This document shows positions 15,009 to 20,727 of a DNA stretch of 20,727 nucleotides, one piece after another (the stretch's first letter is position 1; the number at the start of each line of letters is the position of its first letter). The translations under genes were made by a program, and so were the position numbers. The DNA is taken from positions 1 to 20,727 of the forward strand of contig JAKUNX010000017.1 of the NCBI GenBank assembly GCA_022451835.1. The letters are read 5' to 3'. Source of the DNA: Candidatus Poseidoniaceae archaeon (lineage in GTDB: Archaea > Thermoplasmatota > Poseidoniia > Poseidoniales > Poseidoniaceae). The notes under the pieces are model-generated. The model was not told the origin of the DNA and did not search any database. It worked only from the letters and a program-made list of their open reading frames with translations.

Positions 15009-15401
15009 ATGGGCGAGCATGCAGCAACAGGATTGGAAAAGTGGTTACTTGATAAAACGGGTAAAGATATTTATTTTTGGAATTTCCAAGTATTGATGTT
15101 TTTCACATTGTTTGAAGTTGGTGCGGTTTTCTTTGAAGAAATCCCTGGCACAGATATTGCCATCACTCGATTCATGGTTTGGGCGATATTGATTGTCGTT
15201 GGAATAATCAAGGGTTATGGTATTGCAGCGTACTTTATGCACTTGAAAGGCGATCCAAGAATCTATACAAGAACCGCTCTATTCCCAGTTTTGTTTGTTC
15301 TTTTGATGCTATGGGGAATCGGTCTTTCCAATCCAGAAGCAGTTACAGAACTACCTTCTTGGTGCACTCCAGATTGGGAAAACTTTGCTACACAAAGATG
15401 A
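15009..15401 (+). CDS. Cytochrome c oxidase subunit IV (prokaryotic type)
   Basis: A 130-residue protein with three transmembrane helices (about residues 22-42, 52-74 and 87-106). The signature KGYGIAAYFMHLKGDPRIYTR (around residues 68-87) and the following TALFPVLFVLLMLWG match prokaryotic COX4/CtaF, a small subunit that stabilises the heme-copper core. It follows the second COX3 ORF after 9 bases, with GAGGTGA before the ATG, and is the last gene of the oxidase operon. The stop TGA lies just before the TATA box of the sco gene. Confidence 0.88.
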   Translation: MGEHAATGLEKWLLDKTGKDIYFWNFQVLMFFTLFEVGAVFFEEIPGTDIAITRFMVWAILIVVGIIKGYGIAAYFMHLKGDPRIYTRTALFPVLFVLLMLWGIGLSNPEAVTELPSWCTPDWENFATQR

Positions 15402-15403
15402 AT

Positions 15404-15417
15404 ATTTGATATATTTT
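15404..15417 (+). promoter_or_regulatory. TATA box of the Sco-like gene
   Basis: ATTTGATATATTTT, with its centre about 24 bases before the ATG at 15435. No ribosome binding site is present (GCTGGGCTTGTC before ATG), so the transcript is probably leaderless and independent of the oxidase operon. Confidence 0.55.
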
Positions 15418-15434
15418 GGTCAGCTGGGCTTGTC

Positions 15435-16982
15435 ATGGTTTCTAAAAAAGCAATAATTGCGACATTAGTTATTTCAATGCTTTTTGCCTCTACTATACCT
15501 ACAGCTTCTGCTTACAAGGGTTACCAATTATCCCGTGGACCAGTAGATGATTTTACTCTAACCAATCAAGATAATGAACAAATGAATTTGACAGATTTTC
15601 GCGGCGATGTCATAGTAGTTGCATTTATTTTCACAAAATGCCCTGATGTATGTCCAATTATTACTCAATTACTTCGCTCTGTTGATGATGGGTTAAGCGA
15701 AGATTACCAAGAGCATGTATCAATAATCTCAATCAGTGTAGATCCTGATTATGATACTCCCGAGGTACTCAAAGAATACACCGAATTGCATGGAGCAGAA
15801 TGGCCACATCTAACTGGAGACATTGAAGATATGGAAGAGATTTGGAGTAGCTTTGGTTTAGTAGTTCAAAAGAATGTTATTGAAGCGCATATTGGTGAAA
15901 TTAACGGGCACCAGTCAGAAGATGCAACCGTAGTTTTTGTCAATAAATCAGGTGTTGCCATTGAGCTAATGAATACCCCAACTGCGTGGTCGACAACGAA
16001 GTTCGCTGCACATGAAGCTGAATGGGAATTGAATTATTCTGTCCATGCTCAGTACGGAACCATGCTGAGTGGGATCAATGGTATTGATGCACCTGAAGAT
16101 TATTCATGGTATTGGAAATTAATGACTTTCAATAAGAGTTCTGAAATGTGGGAAGAGTCAATGGTTGGAGTAGATTCAGTTGAACACCCGCTCAGTAAAA
16201 ACATAGCATGGGTAGCCTCGCAGGCCAACGAATCTCTACTCAATGTACCCGATATGGATAATTCATCGGTTTCTGTAGTATTCCCCGACAATACTACTGC
16301 TCATCAACAAATTACTCAATCAAATGGTTGGCACCTTACATCTTCAGCATTTGATGGTGCTAGCATAAATTTCTCTGCACCAGATTCACAATACGGGCAT
16401 TATCTTGAATCGGTTGGCGAAGAAAACCCTGCAGATGACGATTATTCATGGTGGTGGGAATTACATGAATTTAATGACACTGCAATGGCTTGGGAAGCAA
16501 GTACAGTGGGTATGGACTCAATTTCAAATCCACCTTATTTGGCTTGGGCGCCAAATTCTACCGACGATTCAACAATCCCAATTCCCGGAGCATGTACCGA
16601 GGATGAACAAGAAGTCTGTGATGGACATGGTTGGGAGATGGGCAGTGGTGCCGGCAAGCATTGTATGTGTGATGATGGCTATGAGTGGCCAGAAGACACA
16701 ATGCTGTCTTGTGTAGAAGTCGATGTAGAAGAAGAATATTATGTTGGACATTCTACAACTACATTGATTCTAGACACAAAAAGAAAGCCGGTAATTGCCT
16801 GGACTGGTGACAGTTGGAGTCCTGAAGAGTTTATTGACGATATTGAAAGTCTTGTTGAGGATGAGGGATTGGTTGAAACCGAATCAAAAGGAATTCCCGG
16901 TTTTACTGCTATTGTAAGTATTGCAGCAATATCTATCGCAGCGATAAGAATTGGTAGAAAACAAATTAGTAATAGCGAATAA
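15435..16982 (+). CDS. SCO1/SenC-like copper chaperone with DUF4430-like repeats, Cys-rich module and PGF-CTERM-like anchor
   Basis: A 515-residue exported protein. Signal peptide: about 1-26. Sco domain: about 33-195, with copper ligands Cys69 and Cys73 (CPDVC) and His159, 86 residues on, the spacing seen in human SCO1; also SVDPDYDTPEVLKEY and LTG. Two repeats follow, about 199-261 and 318-372, sharing YG..L, DYSW.W.L..FN, WE.S.VG.DS and AW; these resemble DUF4430. Residues 387-426 hold five cysteines (EGF-like CMCDDGYEW). Then YYVGHSTTTLILDT and SPEEFIDDIESL (436-473) look like a second Sco C-terminal segment. PGF at 488-490, a hydrophobic helix and a basic tail form the PGF-CTERM-like end. 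Sco proteins insert copper into CuA of subunit II, and this gene follows the COX operon directly. Confidence 0.9.
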   Translation: MVSKKAIIATLVISMLFASTIPTASAYKGYQLSRGPVDDFTLTNQDNEQMNLTDFRGDVIVVAFIFTKCPDVCPIITQLLRSVDDGLSEDYQEHVSIISISVDPDYDTPEVLKEYTELHGAEWPHLTGDIEDMEEIWSSFGLVVQKNVIEAHIGEINGHQSEDATVVFVNKSGVAIELMNTPTAWSTTKFAAHEAEWELNYSVHAQYGTMLSGINGIDAPEDYSWYWKLMTFNKSSEMWEESMVGVDSVEHPLSKNIAWVASQANESLLNVPDMDNSSVSVVFPDNTTAHQQITQSNGWHLTSSAFDGASINFSAPDSQYGHYLESVGEENPADDDYSWWWELHEFNDTAMAWEASTVGMDSISNPPYLAWAPNSTDDSTIPIPGACTEDEQEVCDGHGWEMGSGAGKHCMCDDGYEWPEDTMLSCVEVDVEEEYYVGHSTTTLILDTKRKPVIAWTGDSWSPEEFIDDIESLVEDEGLVETESKGIPGFTAIVSIAAISIAAIRIGRKQISNSE

Positions 16983-17051
16983 TTTGTTTAATTTTTAAAT
17001 CGATTTGCTAGGGCAAAATACTACAAAGAGTAGCCATTCGGGTAAATTGTT

Positions 17052-17136
17052 GCAGAGATCGCATAGCCCGGTAGTGCGGTGGACTTGAAATCCACTGTCG
17101 TAAGACGCGGGGGTTCGAATCCCTCTCTCTGCGCCA
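17052..17136 (+). tRNA. tRNA-Ser (anticodon UGA)
   Basis: Folded by hand. Acceptor GCAGAGA pairs with TCTCTGC (17126-17132), with discriminator G and encoded CCA (17134-17136). The D stem is GCAT/GTGC, the anticodon stem GTGGA/TCCAC with loop CTTGAAA, so the anticodon is TGA (17086-17088), reading UCA codons. A long variable arm with a GTC/GAC stem marks class II (Ser). The T arm is GGGGG-TTCGAAT-CCCTC. A complementary-strand ORF over this gene is an artefact. Confidence 0.95.
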
Positions 17137-17138
17137 TC

Positions 17139-17145
17139 TTTTTTT
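17139..17145 (+). terminator. Oligo-T terminator after tRNA-Ser
   Basis: Seven T residues begin two bases after the CCA end. Oligo-T runs act as intrinsic terminators for archaeal RNA polymerase. Confidence 0.5.
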
Positions 17146-17206
17146 ATTGAGTAATCAACTTGTTTTGATGGAAGAGTTCTCAAACTAAATCCTCTTTCGC
17201 ATAATT

Positions 17207-18772
17207 ATGCGGAGGACTCGACTCGCACTGTTACTCGTCTGCACGATGTTTCTTGCAGGTTGTATTGGAGCAGATACTGCTGAATGGGGAAGTAATGGAA
17301 TCGACGTCGATTTTTCCGAACAAGAAGTTGAGATAACCACTAATTTAGGAGCATCCAAAACAACTTATGAGAATCTATCACCAGTAGGTTGTGAAGTTGG
17401 TGAAGAGGTAATTAGTGCAAAGAATGCCAGCGATGCAATAGAGTTTACCGGTTTTCTATCAGCAAGTGTTCTTTATGACTCTCATGACCCAATAAACGGC
17501 GCAAGAAATATGGAAACTGCAGTCACAGCAGCAGTTGCCATACAATCAATGGCAATCGGTGACGCCGAGAATATGAAAGACGGCGAAGGAGCGAGAATTG
17601 ACATTAAACAATGGGATCGCCCTCTAAGTCCAGAAACAAGAGGTACAGGTACGGTAGATTTGGATGATATTGACCAAGAAGAAGAATCTGATTGGTATAT
17701 TCTTGGCTTAATCCCTACTTCAGAGAATATCAATGATGGATTTAGAGCGTTATCAGAATGGCACAAACCAATTACTATACACGGCTATCTTATTAGTTCG
17801 ACATTAGCGAATGGTTCTGCATTTACCATCGATGGTAAACAACAAAACACTGGATATCATCGAACTTCAGGAAGCCAAGCTCATGACTTAGATGAAAATT
17901 GCAATCTTATAGTTGGAACAGATAATTATCATTCAGTTTATGTTCTGGTTGAAAAAATTGAGATTGATGGCAGAGTGGTAAGTTCTAGTGGTAATCACGA
18001 TGATGAGTGGAAGTTAGGTGATGTTCCATTCATAGGTCGTGCTGGATTCATCACATTCTTCTTAGTCGTTGGTGTTGGTGGCTCTATTGGTATGTTTTTG
18101 CTATCACAAATGATAGTAAGAGATGGTGCTAAAGAAACTATGAAGACTTTACTTGGCGAAGAAGGCTTAGCAAAAATCAAGAAGGTTGCCGCTGATTTGA
18201 AACGCGACAGAAAGTCGGGTTCGATTTCGCCAACAGAACGAAAACGTCAGCAAGATAAAGCAGACAGAGAGGCACTGAAACTCCAACAATCGAGTAAGAA
18301 ATCGGCAAAGAAAGATGAAGCTCTATCCGGTTTCGACCTTGATAGTGCTTTATCCGGAGATTCCTCAACAGATGATGGACCTAGCGATTTTGGTCGAGGC
18401 TCGTCTTCTGTAGTTGCAACCGAAGAATCAATCAAATTGGATAAAGAAATGTCTGATTCTGAAGTAGTTGGCTCTGCTGCTTTTGGTCAGCAAGAATCCT
18501 GGAGTCCACCAACTAAACGCGAAAGTGCTTCGGTTAGTAATGTGGTTTCAAAAGAACAGACGAAACAGCGTACTGAACATTTCTCCAGTGTTCGTTCAAC
18601 CTCAACTAAAGCAGTAAAGAAAAAGGCTGCTAAAGCGCCAGTAAAGCGCCGTGCTGCTAAGAAGCGTAAGGCTGTTGCACCCGAACCTCAAGAGTCAGAA
18701 CCACAATATGAAGAAAAAACGGAGTCTCAAACCTTTGATGACGACGACGATTTCTCGGATTTCTCGTTTTGA
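17207..18772 (+). CDS. Lipoprotein with one TM helix and a long charged cytoplasmic tail
   Basis: 521 residues. The N-terminus is a lipoprotein signal with lipobox LAGC (Cys19). Residues 20-278 are the extracytoplasmic part, acidic with no recognised domain; cysteines 62 and 232 may pair. A transmembrane helix runs from about 279 to 302. Residues 303-521 form a long, probably disordered cytoplasmic tail: charged helices (TERKRQQDKADREALK), Ser-rich acidic stretches, then a Lys/Ala/Arg cluster (about 470-489, KKKAAKAPVKRRAAKKRKA-like, resembling histone H1 tails) and a final acidic DDDDDFSDFSF end. The ATG has no ribosome binding site. The stop touches the convergent diacylglycerol-kinase gene with no gap. 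The family is not known to me; a link between envelope and nucleic acid is only a speculation. Confidence 0.8.
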   Translation: MRRTRLALLLVCTMFLAGCIGADTAEWGSNGIDVDFSEQEVEITTNLGASKTTYENLSPVGCEVGEEVISAKNASDAIEFTGFLSASVLYDSHDPINGARNMETAVTAAVAIQSMAIGDAENMKDGEGARIDIKQWDRPLSPETRGTGTVDLDDIDQEEESDWYILGLIPTSENINDGFRALSEWHKPITIHGYLISSTLANGSAFTIDGKQQNTGYHRTSGSQAHDLDENCNLIVGTDNYHSVYVLVEKIEIDGRVVSSSGNHDDEWKLGDVPFIGRAGFITFFLVVGVGGSIGMFLLSQMIVRDGAKETMKTLLGEEGLAKIKKVAADLKRDRKSGSISPTERKRQQDKADREALKLQQSSKKSAKKDEALSGFDLDSALSGDSSTDDGPSDFGRGSSSVVATEESIKLDKEMSDSEVVGSAAFGQQESWSPPTKRESASVSNVVSKEQTKQRTEHFSSVRSTSTKAVKKKAAKAPVKRRAAKKRKAVAPEPQESEPQYEEKTESQTFDDDDDFSDFSF

Positions 18773-19813
18773 TCAACGAATAATTTTCAATGCACCAGGC
18801 ATTACTTGCATCTTTAGTGGAGTTGAGCCAATGTTCTCACCATCAACATTGATGGCAGTTGGCTTTGGCGTAGAGATTTCCAATGTTTTGAAGCGATGAT
18901 AATCAACCATTGGATGGAATACGTGTCGGCCTTCTTTCTTCAATTGGCCGAATGCTTTGAGGATTTGACCACGCTTCATTTTCTTCAATATTCCAATATC
19001 CATCATACCATCATCGAGTGAAGCACCAGGTGCTAGTGGCAACAGTGAACCTCCAGTTTGACTATTTTGAATCAAGAATAATGTGAAGTCATCTTCGATT
19101 GGATGTCCATCAAGAGTTAGAGTAGCATGTCGGCGATTGTTGGCCATAATTGCCATCAGTATTCCAACATCATAGCGCATTGGACCCATCCAACGCATTC
19201 CCTCAGCCTTAATTGTTGAATCAACACCAAGTCCCCAAGTGACAAGGTTTGCACTGTATCTGATCAATTCTCCATTCTCATTGCCAGGCAGTCCAGCAAC
19301 CATATCGACCTTAGCAAGATCTAGCAACTGATAATTTCCGGCAATAATCCGTGAAATCGCTTCATCGGTGTCTTTGATTTTCAAATCATTAGCCATCGAG
19401 TTTCCAGTACCAGCAGGAATCAACCCGACTCGACATTGAGATTTTACCTGCATCAATCCGGTTATGACTTCGGATAAACTTCCATCACCACCAACAACTG
19501 CGACCACATCAGTCTCATTGGTTGTAAGGCCAGCGGCCAACTCAATCAACTCTCCAGAGAAGGTGGAAAGATGCATATTTACTTCGATAGATTGTTGCTC
19601 AAACACTTGTTTAGCTTGTTTGGCAATTTTCTCACCCCTTTTTTTGCCAGAGAATGGATTAACCATTAGATGAATTACTTTTACTGCATCCCCTTGATTT
19701 ACCTCTTTAGTGAAAACTTCAGCATAGATTGGACGATGCACACCTTTCTTTTTCTTGGTTGTCAAATCCGGTAAAAACTCGATTATTTCCGGTCCATTGC
19801 CGTTAGAGGCCAT
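18773..19813 (-). CDS. Diacylglycerol kinase catalytic-domain (YegS/LCB5) lipid kinase
   Basis: 346 residues from the ATG at 19813. DAGK catalytic-domain signatures are present: HLMVNPFSGKKRG (48-60), VVGGDGSLSEV (107-116), LIPAGTGNSMANDL (131-144), an APGASLDDGMMDI motif (261-273) and NVDGE (322-326) near the end. These enzymes phosphorylate a lipid alcohol such as diacylglycerol or sphingosine using ATP; in an archaeon the substrate would be an isoprenoid glycerol lipid or an undecaprenol-like alcohol (inference). The frame reaches a TTG at 19873, but that start lies in the TATA-like element shared with ribD, so I prefer the ATG. The N-terminal 45 residues are an extension rich in Lys. It is divergent from ribD. 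Confidence 0.9.
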   Translation of the reverse strand: MASNGNGPEIIEFLPDLTTKKKKGVHRPIYAEVFTKEVNQGDAVKVIHLMVNPFSGKKRGEKIAKQAKQVFEQQSIEVNMHLSTFSGELIELAAGLTTNETDVVAVVGGDGSLSEVITGLMQVKSQCRVGLIPAGTGNSMANDLKIKDTDEAISRIIAGNYQLLDLAKVDMVAGLPGNENGELIRYSANLVTWGLGVDSTIKAEGMRWMGPMRYDVGILMAIMANNRRHATLTLDGHPIEDDFTLFLIQNSQTGGSLLPLAPGASLDDGMMDIGILKKMKRGQILKAFGQLKKEGRHVFHPMVDYHRFKTLEISTPKPTAINVDGENIGSTPLKMQVMPGALKIIR

Positions 19814-19871
19814 ACTATCCGATAGGGGTTTGTCGCATGAATACTTCCCTATTGGGCAAAAGCAAGCACTC

Positions 19872-19881
19872 AATTATACAA
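19872..19881. promoter_or_regulatory. TATA-like element between lipid kinase and ribD
   Basis: AATTATACAA lies about 33 bases before the ribD ATG at 19909 and about 60 bases before the kinase ATG at 19813 (minus strand). It could serve ribD with a very short leader; use for the kinase is less certain. Confidence 0.3.
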
Positions 19882-19908
19882 AGCCACACGCAAGGCTCGG
19901 TGCAGACT

Positions 19909-20727
19909 ATGGGATGGAGTGAATCTGACGTTCAGTTTATGACTCGTGCCCTTGAAGTTGCTGAGATTGGTAGAGGACGTGTTTCACCTAACCCTTTGGT
20001 CGGTTGCGTACTTGTCAAAGATAACCAAATTATCGCTGAAGGCTGGCATGACCATCTTGGAGGCCTGCATGCTGAGCAAATGGCAATTCATGACGCCGAG
20101 CAAAAAGGTCACTCGCCTAACGGCTCTACTGCTTACATTACTCTTGAGCCATGTAATCACTTTGGACGCACTCCACCATGTACTGAGGCTTTGATGTGGG
20201 CTGGAATTAACAAAGCCATTATTGCTCATTATGACCCTAATCCAACTGTGCGTGGTCAGGGAATCCAGGTGCTCAAGGATGCAGGAATTGAGGTTGAAAC
20301 CGGATTACTTGAAGCTGAGGCAGCACATCAAATGCGTGAATTCCTGTATTGGTGCGAGCACAGAAGACCGATTGTTACAGTAAAATTAGCGGTTGATAAG
20401 AATGGCTCAGTCGATGATCGTAGCCAATCTGCCGGTCGTTTTACTTCTGAAGGCTGCCTTGATGCTGTTCATCAATTACGCAAAGAATGCGACGGGATTC
20501 TTGTCGGTGTTGAAACAATCATCCGTGATAATCCATCCCTAAACATCCGTCGAGTTCCCTCCGAGCGCCAACCACTACGCATTGTAATCGACCCTAATGG
20601 AAGGATTCCTCAGGACTGCGAAGTACTGACCGATGGTGGTGAGACAATTGTCCTAAGTGAGGATTTCAGCAATCTTCCCGCTTTGCTGACCCGCCTTGGC
20701 GATATGGAAATTCCGCGTCTTATGGTT
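19909..20727 (+). CDS. ribD: Bifunctional riboflavin biosynthesis deaminase/reductase RibD (3' end outside window)
   Basis: 273 codons in an open frame to the right edge; about three quarters of a usual ~360-residue RibD. The N-terminal deaminase domain shows FMTRALEVAEIGRG (10-23), SPNPLVG (26-32), the zinc-site HAE (54-56), and PCNHFGRTPPC (81-91). The reductase domain begins near residue 153 with PIVTVKLAVDKNGSV and LRKECDGILVGVETIIRDNP. RibD turns 2,5-diamino-6-ribosylamino-pyrimidinone phosphate into the reduced deaminated intermediate in riboflavin synthesis. The ATG at 19909 is supported by SESDVQFM, matching the usual D..FM..A start. A GTG at 19900 is also possible. This bacterial-type fusion is not the usual archaeal solution, which points to transfer from bacteria. 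Confidence 0.92.
   Translation, partial: MGWSESDVQFMTRALEVAEIGRGRVSPNPLVGCVLVKDNQIIAEGWHDHLGGLHAEQMAIHDAEQKGHSPNGSTAYITLEPCNHFGRTPPCTEALMWAGINKAIIAHYDPNPTVRGQGIQVLKDAGIEVETGLLEAEAAHQMREFLYWCEHRRPIVTVKLAVDKNGSVDDRSQSAGRFTSEGCLDAVHQLRKECDGILVGVETIIRDNPSLNIRRVPSERQPLRIVIDPNGRIPQDCEVLTDGGETIVLSEDFSNLPALLTRLGDMEIPRLMV

Noticed and set aside
16995..17183. 62-residue minus-strand ORF over the tRNA with GIRTPASYDSGFQ
   Set aside because: It is the well-known false ORF read from the antisense of a tRNA-Ser gene; the tRNA fold explains the sequence.
1..20727. Insertion sequences, CRISPR arrays, phage genes
   Set aside because: No transposase, integrase, long direct or inverted repeat pairs, or repeat-spacer arrays were seen on reading both strands.

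Overview
The window most likely comes from a marine planktonic euryarchaeon of the Thermoplasmatota (Poseidoniales / Marine Group II or a relative). This is an inference from several signs. The DNA is AT-rich. Several genes have an archaeal TATA box about 24-27 bases before a start codon without a ribosome binding site (leaderless), while operon-internal genes carry GAGGTGA or AGGAGG sites. Two exported copper proteins end in a PGF-CTERM-like tail. There is a small archaeal-type Toprim protein, an aa3-type oxidase operon, and very tight gene packing with touching convergent stop codons.

Layout. 1-3289 (minus strand): a UPF1/DNA2-like SF1 helicase, an RDD membrane protein and a partial Ig-like protein cut by the window edge. 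3404-6498 (plus): a zinc-ribbon protein with an acidic linker, a GNAT acetyltransferase, a NodB-type deacetylase and a BioY biotin transporter. 6633-8384 (plus): an SPFH/band-7 protein, a two-TM protein, a 50-residue ribbon-helix-helix (RHH) regulator and a DUF4190-like membrane protein, with a perfect 20-bp palindrome on the promoter. 8381-10166 (minus): a fasciclin-cupredoxin surface protein, a Toprim protein and a DUF167 protein. 10292-15401 (plus): the cytochrome c oxidase operon COX2-COX1-COX3-COX4, followed by a Sco-type protein with its own promoter (15435-16982). Then come tRNA-Ser(UGA), a lipoprotein with a long charged tail, a diacylglycerol-kinase-like enzyme (minus), and the first three quarters of a bacterial-type ribD at the right edge. 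No stretch without a gene exceeds 300 bases.

How it fits together. The centre is a terminal-oxidase locus: oxidase subunits, a Sco-type CuA assembly protein, and upstream on the other strand a fasciclin-plastocyanin fusion that could carry electrons at the cell surface. The most striking point is that COX3 is cut by an in-frame TAA. The 193-residue ORF 13686-14267 ends with COX3 transmembrane helices 1-2, and the same frame continues directly after the stop with the rest of COX3, with no ATG, GTG or TTG until inside helix 3. Other unusual architectures are COX1 with an N-terminal choice-of-anchor-V/Reeler-like extracellular domain, and a Sco protein carrying two DUF4430-like repeats, a Cys-rich module and a second copy of the Sco C-terminal segment.
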